Of a stretch of DNA of 42,504 nt, positions 23,691 through 31,720 are shown in pieces. Within the stretch, counting starts at the first letter, position 1, and every line of letters begins with the position of its first letter. Below the pieces are notes generated by a model, which did not search any database, was not told where the DNA came from, and saw only the letters and a program-made list of their open reading frames with translations. This stretch comes from a virus, in IMG/VR virus record IMGVR_UViG_3300036766_002276, positions 1-42,504 of that record; one strand, written 5' to 3'. The translations under genes were made by a program, and so were the position numbers.

Positions 23691-26014
23691 CAGCGCAGCG
23701 CTCCGGCAAGGGTGTTGCGCACGCTTGGATTGTTCTCGACGGCGGTGAGCAATACGCTGAGGATATATTTTTCGCCGTCGAACTGAGCCGGTCCGGACTG
23801 TTTCGCCTGCACCGGCTGGCCGGTCCGGTTGTCGAAGTTGAACACAATGTTCGGGGAGAACGTGCCGCCGGTGGCGCCGCCCAGGTTGTAGCGGTGGCGC
23901 GGGTCGCGCCGGGTGAGCACCTCTTCCTCGCGCTCGAGGATCATCGGCACCTCGTTCGCGGCGAGGCCGCCGGCGTGCAGCCTGCGTGCCGCGTCGAACG
24001 TGCCCGCCGGCACCAGCCTGGGCGCGCCATCGATGCCCGCGAGCGCGCCGCTGTGGCCCTGGCTGACCCATTCGCCGCTGAAGAGCTTGTTCAGCCAGCT
24101 TGTCCCCGCCTTCACAATGGGATCGGTGAATTGTTTTTGGATCTGCGCGCCGGCAATATCCGCCGCCAGGCTCATGAAAGCCGACTTGATTTTGTCGGTG
24201 CTGATATTGCCCGTCACCACCGCCTCGCCCATGGTCTTGCTGAAGCCGCGGCCCCAGCCTTCCACGGCCTGCTTGAGTGCGTCGAAGGTATCGGTGTTGT
24301 TTTTCTTCATCGCCTTGAAGACCGCCTGGCCGTTGGCGATGTATTCCTCCTCGATCCGGGCCGTGTGCGTGATGTACGCCTTCTCCTCGTCCGAGTGAGC
24401 TTTGGCGAGCAGGTCCTCATGCTCCCTGACCGCCTTCAGATCGCGCTGGCCCTGGGCGATGTAAGCCTCGTTGGCGATGTCGTAGCGGGCCCGGGCCGCG
24501 TTTTCCTCGCTCAGGACCCCCTGAGCGAGCAAACGGTCGATTTCGTTCTGCGCCTCGCGCGCCAGGCGTTCGCGTTCTCTTTGCGCCGCAGCCGCCAATC
24601 TGTTCTTTTCCGCGCTGCGCGCGAGATCCTCCAGGCCGCCGCCGATTTTGGGCTTGCCGTCGTCCCCGGCGCCGGCGGGAGGTTCCATTGCGGCGAACGC
24701 CCGGCGCGCCGCCTCCGCTTTGGCCTGCAAGGTCTTTACTCCTTCTTCCAGTGCCGCCACATTCTGCCGGTCGAGTCCGGTCGCTTTTTGCGTAAGCCGG
24801 CTGCGTGCAACATCCAGTCTTTGCTCCGCCGCCATGAGTGCGTCGGTGCTGTCTACCAGGTATTTCGCCGCCTGCTTTTTATCGTTGCCGAAAAAAAACG
24901 CATCGAGCGCCGCAAAGACCCCGAGGACCTTGTCGCCCTCGCGCGCATTCTTCAAAAACGCCTCCGCCGCGTCGTTCAATCGCGGCACCAGGTCGGTGGC
25001 GATGCGCTTCGACATCTCGCCCATCCCGTATTCGAGCGTGACCATCTGGTTTTTCAGTTCCCGCGCGCGCTCCGCGTTCAGGCCGGAAATTCCCGCCCAC
25101 TTCTCGCCCTCCGCGGCGAGCCGCGCAAGGCCCTCCGATCCGTTGTTGAAAAACGGGATCAGCTCTTCGCCGTTGCGTTTGAAAATCAAGGACAGCGCCG
25201 CCGACTTCGCCATCGGATCCTCGACGCGCCGGATCGCGTCGGCGATCTTGTTGAAGCCGTCCTGCATGTTTTTTATCTTGGAGGGGTCGATTTCCAGGAA
25301 TGCGAATGCCCGCGCCGCACCGCTTTGCGAGTTGCCCGTGGCCTCCACGAGCGACTTGGGCAATTGTTTCATCGCGCGCGCGAGGGTATTGAGGCTGGTC
25401 TCGCTCAAGTCGGCCGCGTACTTCATCTTCGACAGATCTTCGACCGCGATCCCGGTCTTCTCCGAGAGGACGGACATCGAGGCGGCAGCGTCGATCTGAT
25501 GCTTGACGGCCTCGAGCAGGCCAACGCCCCAAGCGGCCACCCCGGCGCCCAGGCCGAGCAGCAGCTTGTGGCCCTTGTCCAGCACCGCCTGGTAGCGCTC
25601 ATGGGCCGTGATCTGTTCCGCGTAGCCGGCGGCGAGTTTCTTGCCCTCGTCGGTCACCACGTTCAGCGCGATCGCATACTGGCGCGCGGCGGCCGTCGAC
25701 AGTCCCATGGTCTCGGCCTCTTTTTTCAGGCCGAGCAAGAATGGCGATTCGACGTCGCGCTCGAACAGTTGGGCGTTGACGCGCCCGATACTCTCTTCGG
25801 CGGCCTTGGTCTTGTCGATGTGCGTGGCGAAGACCGCCTGGTTGCGGTACAGCGACTCGTTCAGCGTGTCCGTCGACGTGCGCAGGTTGCGGAACACGTC
25901 CGGCACGGCATCGCGCAATTTATCCAGCTTGGCGAGCGTCTCCGCCGAGCCCTTGTCGACCCCGGCGGAATTAACGCTGATGTCGACCTTGATCTTGCCG
26001 TCGCCCTCACTCAT
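23690..26014 (-). CDS. Tail tape measure protein
   Basis: This 774-residue helical protein sets tail length. It has long coiled-coil segments (~20-130 and ~395-530), a hydrophobic stretch near 150-172 (LLLGLGAGVAAWGVGLLEAV) and a C-terminal part containing the short MILEREEEVLTR segment common in tape measure proteins. It lies between the assembly chaperone pair and the tip genes. The ATG at 26014 overlaps the end of the chaperone extension by 8 nt. Confidence 0.9.
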   Translation of the reverse strand: MSEGDGKIKVDISVNSAGVDKGSAETLAKLDKLRDAVPDVFRNLRTSTDTLNESLYRNQAVFATHIDKTKAAEESIGRVNAQLFERDVESPFLLGLKKEAETMGLSTAAARQYAIALNVVTDEGKKLAAGYAEQITAHERYQAVLDKGHKLLLGLGAGVAAWGVGLLEAVKHQIDAAASMSVLSEKTGIAVEDLSKMKYAADLSETSLNTLARAMKQLPKSLVEATGNSQSGAARAFAFLEIDPSKIKNMQDGFNKIADAIRRVEDPMAKSAALSLIFKRNGEELIPFFNNGSEGLARLAAEGEKWAGISGLNAERARELKNQMVTLEYGMGEMSKRIATDLVPRLNDAAEAFLKNAREGDKVLGVFAALDAFFFGNDKKQAAKYLVDSTDALMAAEQRLDVARSRLTQKATGLDRQNVAALEEGVKTLQAKAEAARRAFAAMEPPAGAGDDGKPKIGGGLEDLARSAEKNRLAAAAQRERERLAREAQNEIDRLLAQGVLSEENAARARYDIANEAYIAQGQRDLKAVREHEDLLAKAHSDEEKAYITHTARIEEEYIANGQAVFKAMKKNNTDTFDALKQAVEGWGRGFSKTMGEAVVTGNISTDKIKSAFMSLAADIAGAQIQKQFTDPIVKAGTSWLNKLFSGEWVSQGHSGALAGIDGAPRLVPAGTFDAARRLHAGGLAANEVPMILEREEEVLTRRDPRHRYNLGGATGGTFSPNIVFNFDNRTGQPVQAKQSGPAQFDGEKYILSVLLTAVENNPSVRNTLAGALR

Positions 26015-26354
26015 CCGACCCGTCCGCCTTGATCACTTCCAGTTCGATCCCCTGCACCATGTCCAGCGTCGTGAGCAGGTCCCATTCGAGCGCGCGGATG
26101 AGTTCGATTACGGGTTTGTAATCTAGACCCGTGCGCACCCGCTTGCAGTACACGCGGCCGTCGCTGCCCATTCCCATGTCGGCGACCTCGCGCCACTGCG
26201 TGCGCACCCGCCTGTACAGCTCATCCCAGACCGGCGCTTCCCACTCCAGCGCCGGCGGCCAGTCCGCCTGGTCTATCGCCCGCCCCGAGGCCTGGATCGC
26301 CGCGAGATAAGCCCAGCCGATCTCCCGCTCCCAGCGGGCGCGGGCGGCTAGTCT
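26007..26354 (-). CDS. Tail assembly chaperone T-extension (expressed by -1 frameshift)
   Basis: This frame has no usable start near its 5' end and is entered from the upstream chaperone by a -1 shift at the A7 heptamer 26360-26354. After the slip the next codons are AGA CTA GCC. The added 115 residues would give a fusion of about 230 residues, equivalent to lambda gpGT, which recruits tail tube subunits to the tape measure during assembly. The extension begins RLAARARWEREIGW and ends just inside the tape measure gene. Confidence 0.85.
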   Translation of the reverse strand, partial: RLAARARWEREIGWAYLAAIQASGRAIDQADWPPALEWEAPVWDELYRRVRTQWREVADMGMGSDGRVYCKRVRTGLDYKPVIELIRALEWDLLTTLDMVQGIELEVIKADGSDE

Positions 26355-26698
26355 TTTTTTGCCTCGTCCAGCTCCTCGACGCGATACCGATCGAGGCTCG
26401 TGGCCTCGTCGATCGCCCAGGGCATGATCGTCGTCGCATGGTTCGCGGCAAAGGCCTTGCGGTTTGGCTCGTCGCAAGGCAGCTCGTCCTGCGCCGTGCC
26501 GACGTCTTTCCAGCCCCCGATCGCGTCGTGGACGATCAGGCCGCAAAACGCGACGAAGTCAACCCTGCCCGTCCCGTCCATCGCCAGCTTGCGCAGTTCC
26601 CCGTAGCGCGCCGGCGTCACGGGGCGGATGAGGAAGCGCGCTCCCGACTCCTTGTGGAGCTTCCACGCCTCCTGGCCCGATATCAGCAATTTCGTCAT
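26348..26698 (-). CDS. Tail assembly chaperone (gpG-like)
   Basis: This 116-residue protein precedes the tape measure, as lambda gpG does, and ends with the slippery sequence in its last codons (ELDEAKKD). It begins MTKLLISGQEAWKLHKE. A strong AGGAGG site is placed correctly for the ATG at 26698. It is made in excess over the frameshifted form and is not expected in the mature virion. Confidence 0.87.
   Translation of the reverse strand: MTKLLISGQEAWKLHKESGARFLIRPVTPARYGELRKLAMDGTGRVDFVAFCGLIVHDAIGGWKDVGTAQDELPCDEPNRKAFAANHATTIMPWAIDEATSLDRYRVEELDEAKKD
26354..26360 (-). other. Programmed -1 ribosomal frameshift site
   Basis: The zero frame reads GCA AAA AAA GAC TAG, so the slippery heptamer is A AAA AAA, with a stop codon 3 nt after it. 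About 10 nt downstream on the minus strand CCCGCTGGGAGCGGG can form a 5-bp stem-loop that may stimulate slipping. Both frames are open and match the G/GT arrangement. Confidence 0.85.
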
Positions 26699-26706
26699 CC
26701 CGCCTC

Positions 26707-27657
26707 CTAATACGTTGCTACGTCGTTCAGCAACACCACCGTGGGCAGGGTCGCCCCCGCCACCGCCTTCCACGGGACGTCGACGAAGAGGCCGGATTTC
26801 CCTCTGACCTGGCGCTTGGGCTCCATCAGTTCCACGTAAGGCATGGCCACGGTCAGGCTGCAGGTGAGCGAGCCCACGGTCGCCTGGCTGATGATCGTGA
26901 GCGCGGTGTTGGTATTGGCGCGCGCGATCGCGTAGGCCGAGGCGCCGTCGAACACGGCGCGCAGGGTGCCGGAGATGATCAGCTCGCCCTGGTCGATGGC
27001 GCCGTAGCCTTCGAGCGCGTCGGCGAGCGGGATGCCGGTCATCTGATTGTCGAACGCGATCGAGCCGCCCACCACGACGCCGAGCGTCGCGCCGGAGCCG
27101 TCGTAGATCTTCCCTTTCGCGCTGCAGGCCCTGAATTGCGCGTAACTCGTCGGCGCGGCGTCGAACGCGGCGGTTTCCTCGGTCTCGACCGCGCCGAGGA
27201 CCTCGATGCTCACGTCCTGGTCGTTGTTGACCACGTCCCAGGACATTTTGTTCGCCTTGATGCCGAGGGAACGGAAATATTTGGAGATGTCCGAGTGCCC
27301 CAGCTCGCACAGCGCGCTCGGCCGCTCGGCCAGGTTGACCGGGTAAGTGTGACTGAAAGCCGGCGTGGTGCCCGACGGCGTCGACGCGCCGAGCAGCAGC
27401 TCGAGCCAGTTGCCGATCGAGCGCAGGTCGAGCACGCTCGCGATCGCCCCGCCGACGATGGCGTCGCCGGCGTCGCCGCGCGCCGGCAGCGGGCTTGATG
27501 TGACCGTGTTGTTCGCCTGGCGCTTCGCCTCGCGCCCGACATCGTAAACGGTGAAGGGCATCACCTTCGCCGCCGGGCTCGGCGCCGTGCGGTAGGCGGT
27601 CTCTTTCTGGAACAGCAGTTTCGCGAGGGCCGCGCGGGCGGGGATGACGTCGGGCAT
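26707..27657 (-). CDS. Major tail tube protein
   Basis: This 316-residue beta-rich protein fits the phage tail tube family in length and position (start MPDVIPARAALAKLLFQKE; core with SGTLRAVFDGASAYA). It is followed by the G/GT chaperones and tape measure, the standard siphovirus order. It would polymerise around the tape measure to form the tail tube. Its stop lies 8 nt before the chaperone start. Confidence 0.87.
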   Translation of the reverse strand: MPDVIPARAALAKLLFQKETAYRTAPSPAAKVMPFTVYDVGREAKRQANNTVTSSPLPARGDAGDAIVGGAIASVLDLRSIGNWLELLLGASTPSGTTPAFSHTYPVNLAERPSALCELGHSDISKYFRSLGIKANKMSWDVVNNDQDVSIEVLGAVETEETAAFDAAPTSYAQFRACSAKGKIYDGSGATLGVVVGGSIAFDNQMTGIPLADALEGYGAIDQGELIISGTLRAVFDGASAYAIARANTNTALTIISQATVGSLTCSLTVAMPYVELMEPKRQVRGKSGLFVDVPWKAVAGATLPTVVLLNDVATY

Positions 27658-27660
27658 GAT

Positions 27661-27867
27661 CTAGTTCTCCTCTTCAAAATCGAACTCGTTGAAATCGCCG
27701 CGGGCGCGCATCGCCGCCCAGTCGTCGGCGGGAATCGTCTGCGGCGCGCCGCGCGTCCAGTCGCGGCGGTAGAACCCGATCTCGGGCGGGCCGGCGTGGT
27801 AGGCGACGGTGACCCGTTCGGCGCCGGGCGTGGACGCGCCCGCTTCGTAGATTGCTTTTTTGCTCAT
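27661..27867 (-). CDS. Small hypothetical protein upstream of tail tube
   Basis: This 68-residue protein has several Trp and acidic residues and ends EFDFEEEN. No family is recognised. A GGAGCGG site precedes the ATG at 27867, which is preferred over an in-frame ATG at 27912. Its stop is 3 nt before the tail tube start, so it may be a connector or tail accessory protein. Confidence 0.6.
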   Translation of the reverse strand: MSKKAIYEAGASTPGAERVTVAYHAGPPEIGFYRRDWTRGAPQTIPADDWAAMRARGDFNEFDFEEEN

Positions 27868-27886
27868 GTCCGCTCCTCGCTTTTCG

Positions 27887-28150
27887 TCATTGCCCGGTGA
27901 TTTTTGTGACAATGCCGGACCACAGCGCGGCGGCGAGCCCTACCACCACCAGCCCGACAAAAGTCAGAAAGCCCTTGTCCGCGGCGCGGCGCAGCTTCGC
28001 GCCGAAGCGCAGGTTGTCGCGGAACGCCTCGACTTCCTTCGGCTCGTCCACGTTGACGCCGAGTATCGCGAAGACTTTTTTCACTGCCAGCTCCGCCGAC
28101 GCCTGCGCGTGAGGGCATTGCGCGATGCCGCTCGGGCATTCGTTTACCAT
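27887..28150 (-). CDS. Small C-terminally anchored membrane protein
   Basis: This 87-residue protein has two cysteines near its N-terminus (NECPSGIAQCPHAQ), a charged central part and one C-terminal transmembrane helix (FLTFVGLVVVGLAAALW). Similar small tail-anchored proteins occur near phage lysis genes. It could assist lysis or be an exclusion factor; neither is shown by the sequence. Confidence 0.6.
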   Translation of the reverse strand: MVNECPSGIAQCPHAQASAELAVKKVFAILGVNVDEPKEVEAFRDNLRFGAKLRRAADKGFLTFVGLVVVGLAAALWSGIVTKITGQ

Positions 28151-28183
28151 CGTCCATGCTCCCTTTAATACCGCGCGAGCCGA

Positions 28184-28441
28184 TCAGCCGTCTTTTTGCG
28201 CGATCAGGTCGTCAAACGCTTTGAGCGCATCGTCCTTTCCGGCCAGCGCCGCGCGCACGTCTTCCGGCGTGACTTCCCGCCCGTTGCCGAACTGCGTAAC
28301 CAGCGGCGTAAGCGCATGGATCACGCCAACCGCGTCCTGAACGTAGCCGGTGACCTTGGCGGTCTGCGCATCGCCTTTGAATGCGCCGATGATCGACAGC
28401 GCGGCCTGAATTGCCGATGTGACGCCGAGAATTGCACCCAT
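28184..28441 (-). CDS. Small hypothetical protein, 85 aa
   Basis: It has a hydrophobic N-terminal third (AIQAALSIIGAF) and an acidic, helical C-terminus (TPEDVRAALAGKDDALKAFDD). A GGAG site precedes the ATG at 28441. It follows the lipoprotein gene with a 3-nt gap, so it belongs to the lysis-region cluster. The family is not recognised. Confidence 0.6.
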   Translation of the reverse strand: MGAILGVTSAIQAALSIIGAFKGDAQTAKVTGYVQDAVGVIHALTPLVTQFGNGREVTPEDVRAALAGKDDALKAFDDLIAQKDG

Positions 28442-28444
28442 GAT

Positions 28445-28822
28445 CTACTCCTTCGCCTTGAGGGTTTTCTGAACGTCGCCGACCACCTGAATGGCGAGCG
28501 CGATGTCATCCGATACGGTAGCCGCGCAGGGGTCAGGACTCGTTTTCTGCGTGCTTCCCGTCTTCAAACGGCAGGCGACGAGCGTAGCGTTCGCGCTCTC
28601 CAGGTGCCCGCCAGCCGTATGCAGGATCGCGCTGTAACTCTTGGCCTGGGTCACGCTGATCTTGTCGTTCTTGAGCAGAACCGTGCCGAGCGTGGAGGCC
28701 GCCGTTACCGCGTTGGCGCCGGTGACTATCTGCGCCTCCGGCGTTGGACCGAATAGCGATCCGGTTGTCGCGCAGCCGGCCATGGCCAGCGCGAGTATTG
28801 CAACTGCGAAAATACGTTTCAT
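28445..28822 (-). CDS. Predicted lipoprotein in the lysis region
   Basis: This 125-residue protein has a lipoprotein signal (MKRIFAVAILALAMAGC, Cys17 lipidated) and a mature part with two further cysteines. It overlaps the holin candidate by an ATGA junction. Position suggests an outer-membrane spanin-like role, but o-spanins are usually shorter and Pro-rich and no inner-membrane partner of Rz type is evident. The role is therefore open. Confidence 0.7.
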   Translation of the reverse strand: MKRIFAVAILALAMAGCATTGSLFGPTPEAQIVTGANAVTAASTLGTVLLKNDKISVTQAKSYSAILHTAGGHLESANATLVACRLKTGSTQKTSPDPCAATVSDDIALAIQVVGDVQKTLKAKE

Positions 28823-29205
28823 TTTTGTACTCCTGTGGTTGTTGGTGAATTTACGTTTTCCACCTTGGATGGTTCCGGCGCCGCCGGTGGCTGAGGCGCT
28901 CCAGATGCCGCGGCCGCTATCACTGCGGCACTGCTGGCTTGCTGCGCGATGATGGCGTCCTTGGTAATGGAATTCTGCGTTGTGCCGTACCTGGCGCTAT
29001 AGATGATCGAGGTCTGGCTGGTTGCCCATCCGATGAGACCGGTCAGCGCGGCCCAAGATTCGGTGTTCGCCGATCCTTTGGCCCAGAACTGGATGGCGAT
29101 GATTGCCGAAACGAATATAATCAGGAGCCCAACGAAAAGCAGGGCCGCATGCGTGAGCAAACGGGACGGGTCATACTGCTTCCTGTTGATACGGCGTTCT
29201 TCCAC
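28819..29205 (-). CDS. Holin candidate
   Basis: This 128-residue protein has one strong transmembrane helix (~17-41, LLTHAALLFVGLLIIFVSAI), a second weaker hydrophobic stretch (AALTGLIGWATSQ) and a soluble Ala/Pro-rich tail. It directly follows the endolysin gene, so holin is the best call. The start is taken as a GTG at 29205 with AGGAGCG upstream, 11 nt after the endolysin stop. Longer in-frame starts run into the endolysin gene. Confidence 0.65.
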   Translation of the reverse strand: MEERRINRKQYDPSRLLTHAALLFVGLLIIFVSAIIAIQFWAKGSANTESWAALTGLIGWATSQTSIIYSARYGTTQNSITKDAIIAQQASSAAVIAAAASGAPQPPAAPEPSKVENVNSPTTTGVQK

Positions 29206-29216
29206 GTCATCCGCTC

Positions 29217-29696
29217 CTATGAGTCTGCCGCTGCGTACCGAAGGTCCTGCGCGGCCCGGCCTGCCCATCCCTTGCCGAACGTCGGCCAGGTAGAAAGTTT
29301 TCTCCAGAAATCCAGGCGCTCCGCGACGATAAGCATCAGCATGTCCGTCACGCTCCTGGCCCTGATCGCGGCCACGGTCACCGGCCCGATGTGACCGTCA
29401 TCGGCCACGCCGGCGGCGCGTTGCAGCAGTCTGACTGCCGTCTCGATCCCGCTGTTCACCGCGGCGTCGAACACCTGGAAGGCGATCGCCGGGTCGTATT
29501 GATCCATCTGCCCGCGCTGCCAGAAGTCCTTGCGGTAGATCGCGCGCGCGTCCTCGCGCGTCAGGTCGGCTATATCGAGGCCTGGGTAGCTGCGTTTCGA
29601 GATGCCCCAGTTGGTTTCGCCGCCCGGATCTCCCGGCGTGTTGCAATAACCGCCCTCGTTCACAATGAGACGGTCGAAGGCCTGGTCGAAGTTCAC
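29217..29696 (-). CDS. Endolysin, glycoside hydrolase 108 family
   Basis: This 159-residue muramidase cleaves the peptidoglycan glycan chain. The family signature is clear: catalytic E14 in VNEGGY, followed by DPGGETNWGISKRSYP. A C-terminal peptidoglycan-binding-like part (GVADDGHIGPVTVAAI) follows. No signal peptide is visible, so a holin is needed for export. The GTG start at 29696 overlaps the preceding gene by GTGA. Confidence 0.9.
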   Translation of the reverse strand: MNFDQAFDRLIVNEGGYCNTPGDPGGETNWGISKRSYPGLDIADLTREDARAIYRKDFWQRGQMDQYDPAIAFQVFDAAVNSGIETAVRLLQRAAGVADDGHIGPVTVAAIRARSVTDMLMLIVAERLDFWRKLSTWPTFGKGWAGRAAQDLRYAAADS

Positions 29697-30106
29697 GGGA
29701 TATACTCCAGCGCGATTGCCACCCAGCCATACGGATGCTCGATCTGCGCGCTCTGGTCCCAGCGAATCATTTCGAGCCGGCACATGCCGGCCGGCAGCGC
29801 GCGCACGAACGTCTTCCACTCTTCGACCATGACGAACTCGGCATCCTCGATCGCCTTTCCGGTCGCGGTTTCGGCGAGCTGGAACTGGCCGGCCACCAGG
29901 ATCCGATGGGTGCCGTCCATCGCCTTGCGCTCTGGTAGGTTCGCGTAGCCGCCCTCGCCGCGGCTCATGATCGCGTAGGTTCCGGCAGCCAGATCCGCCG
30001 CGGAGAGCAGGTTGCGGTCCTTGTATTCGCGCGTCACCACCCGCGCCGGGCGCGCCGCGGCGAAGGACGAGCGGATCAGGTCCATGCGGTCGCCGAGTTC
30101 ACTCAC
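29693..30106 (-). CDS. Probable tail completion/head-tail connector protein
   Basis: This 137-residue protein lies directly after an HK97 gp10-like gene, the usual position for a tail terminator or completion protein. A GTG at 30106 (VSELGDRMDLIRSS) with GAGCG upstream is taken as the start; the ATG seven codons later is an alternative. No strong sequence signature is visible, so the call depends on gene order. Confidence 0.55.
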   Translation of the reverse strand: MSELGDRMDLIRSSFAAARPARVVTREYKDRNLLSAADLAAGTYAIMSRGEGGYANLPERKAMDGTHRILVAGQFQLAETATGKAIEDAEFVMVEEWKTFVRALPAGMCRLEMIRWDQSAQIEHPYGWVAIALEYIP

Positions 30107-30113
30107 GGTTCGC

Positions 30114-30614
30114 TCATCCGAAGATCTCCCGCACGGCTTGCGCCGCGCCGGCCGCCACCAGCGCGGTGACGATGCTCTGCCCCTGCGCCGCCGCCGGCGC
30201 CATGTAGGGCTGGGCGCGGATGCCTGTTTTTTGTAGCGAATGCGCAATGGCGAAGGACAGGCCCTTGAGTTTTCGCGGGTCTGACTCATTCGTCAACTGC
30301 CTGATCCATTCATCCAGCCCGTTGGCACCACCAGGTCGCTTCTCCATTGGCCCTGGCGCCCCGGTCTCCACCGCGTCCCCATAGTTCGTGCCGTGAGTCA
30401 CCTCGTAGTGCAGTGGTCCAACCTTGCGCACGTCGATCGCGTTGATGAGCTTGCTGAAGGCCTTCGGCGCGAGCGACCTGGCGATGCGCGACACCTTGTA
30501 AGCGCCATCCGACAGGAACGGATCGACGATGCGCTCGAACGCGGCCGGGAAGCGCAGGAAGGCCTCGCGCGCCCGGCTGTCGTCGATCTTGACCGAGATG
30601 AACGAATCGCTCAT
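30114..30614 (-). CDS. HK97 gp10-like head-tail/tail component
   Basis: This 166-residue protein fits the HK97 gp10 family: an N-terminal helical part, LAPKAFSKLINAIDVRKVG, then YEVTHGTNYGDAVETGAPGP and a C-terminus with RAQPYMAPAA. Proteins of this family sit at the head-tail interface. Its start overlaps the preceding gene's stop (ATGA). Confidence 0.8.
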   Translation of the reverse strand: MSDSFISVKIDDSRAREAFLRFPAAFERIVDPFLSDGAYKVSRIARSLAPKAFSKLINAIDVRKVGPLHYEVTHGTNYGDAVETGAPGPMEKRPGGANGLDEWIRQLTNESDPRKLKGLSFAIAHSLQKTGIRAQPYMAPAAAQGQSIVTALVAAGAAQAVREIFG

Positions 30615-31249
30615 GCTGTCACCGCCCCTTCGAACTCTTTCATCAGCGCTTCGTATAGATACGCCGGTGTGCCGTTGCGCGTCACGCTCGACACGCCGTC
30701 GCGCATCTGCACCGGCTTCATCAGGTTGCGCATCGCCAGCTCGCGCATCGCCTCGGCCTGGGCGCGCAGGATCAGGCGCCCGCGCTCGCCCGGAAGGATG
30801 GTGGTCTTGGCGGTATCGCTCGCATGGATCGCATGCCTGGCATAGTAGTAGTAGCGGTATTCCGCCCCGAGCACGCTGATCTGCGCGGCGGTGGGCGGCG
30901 GATCGAGGTAGAGCTTGTTCGTGTCGGCGGCCGTCTCGACGTAGCGCACGACCGGCAGGCGCCCGGGCCAGCTTTTTTCCCAGGGCTGCACGCGCGCGGT
31001 CGGCGCGATGCCCCAGAGGCTGGACTTGAACGCGAGAAAGTCGGACGGGACCGCGTAGGCCGGCTGATCCGCGACCAGCGTGAGCGTCCCGACCAGCGTG
31101 CGCGGGCGCATGCGGCCAAACGCCAACGCGGCGACTGCGAGGTGGCGCTTGAAATCGCCGTCGCTGGCGGCGACGAAGACGGTTGCGGCCGCATTGATCG
31201 ACGCCTTCAGATCCGCGACCAGGTCGGCTTCGATCATCGTCCCGGCCAT
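30611..31249 (-). CDS. Head-tail adaptor-like structural protein
   Basis: This 212-residue protein has a helical N-terminus and a beta-rich centre (LYLDPPPTAAQISVLGAEYRYYYYAR). It lies between the capsid genes and the gp10-like gene, where head completion proteins are found. An AGGGGCG site precedes the ATG at 31249. The precise family is not recognised. Confidence 0.65.
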   Translation of the reverse strand: MAGTMIEADLVADLKASINAAATVFVAASDGDFKRHLAVAALAFGRMRPRTLVGTLTLVADQPAYAVPSDFLAFKSSLWGIAPTARVQPWEKSWPGRLPVVRYVETAADTNKLYLDPPPTAAQISVLGAEYRYYYYARHAIHASDTAKTTILPGERGRLILRAQAEAMRELAMRNLMKPVQMRDGVSSVTRNGTPAYLYEALMKEFEGAVTA

Positions 31250-31258
31250 GGATCGCCC

Positions 31259-31615
31259 CTAACCCTCCGCCTTTTCCGCTTCCTCTTCGGCGATGGCGCG
31301 GTTGAGCAGCTCCTCGTCCAGCGCGGCGAGCAGCGACTTCCTTGGCGACTCGCTCTTGCGTTCCAGGACGTTGAGCTTCTCCAGGTCAGCGCTGGCGAGG
31401 TCCTTGAACTGCGCCTCGATCTTCTTCACGCCGTGCGCCAGCAGCTCCGCCAGCGGATCGGCCGCGGCCTCGGGTTCGGGCTCCGGGGGCTTCGGCGGCC
31501 GCAGGTGCGCCGGCACGTCGATCGCGTCGAAGTGGCGGGTCTCGCCCGCCGGGATCATGGTCGCGCCGACGTAGATCGGCATCCTGGTGTTGTTGGTAAC
31601 GGGTACTTTATCCAT
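31259..31615 (-). CDS. Small structural-region protein with coiled coil
   Basis: This 118-residue protein has a compact N-terminal part (VPVTNNTRMPIYVGATMIPAG, a segment found in small virion-region proteins), a Pro/Glu linker and a charged C-terminal helix. AAAGGA precedes the ATG at 31615, preferred to an ATG five codons earlier. It lies downstream of the capsid gene and its hairpin. A virion or connector role is plausible. Confidence 0.6.
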   Translation of the reverse strand: MDKVPVTNNTRMPIYVGATMIPAGETRHFDAIDVPAHLRPPKPPEPEPEAAADPLAELLAHGVKKIEAQFKDLASADLEKLNVLERKSESPRKSLLAALDEELLNRAIAEEEAEKAEG

Positions 31616-31639
31616 CGCGCATCCTTTCATTTAGCCGAT

Positions 31640-31671
31640 GGCCCGCGCCTCCAAACATCGAGGCGCGGGCC
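31640..31671 (-). terminator. Strong hairpin downstream of the capsid gene
   Basis: A perfect 12-bp GC-rich stem (GGCCCGCGCCTC with its complement) encloses an 8-nt loop in the gap between the capsid gene and the next gene. There is no U-tract after it on the minus strand. It may act as an attenuator or mRNA 3' stabiliser that raises capsid over downstream expression. Confidence 0.55.
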
Positions 31672-31720
31672 CGTCGTGTTCGCCGGCCTAAACAAGCCCG
31701 GCATCGCTGGGGTGTATCCC

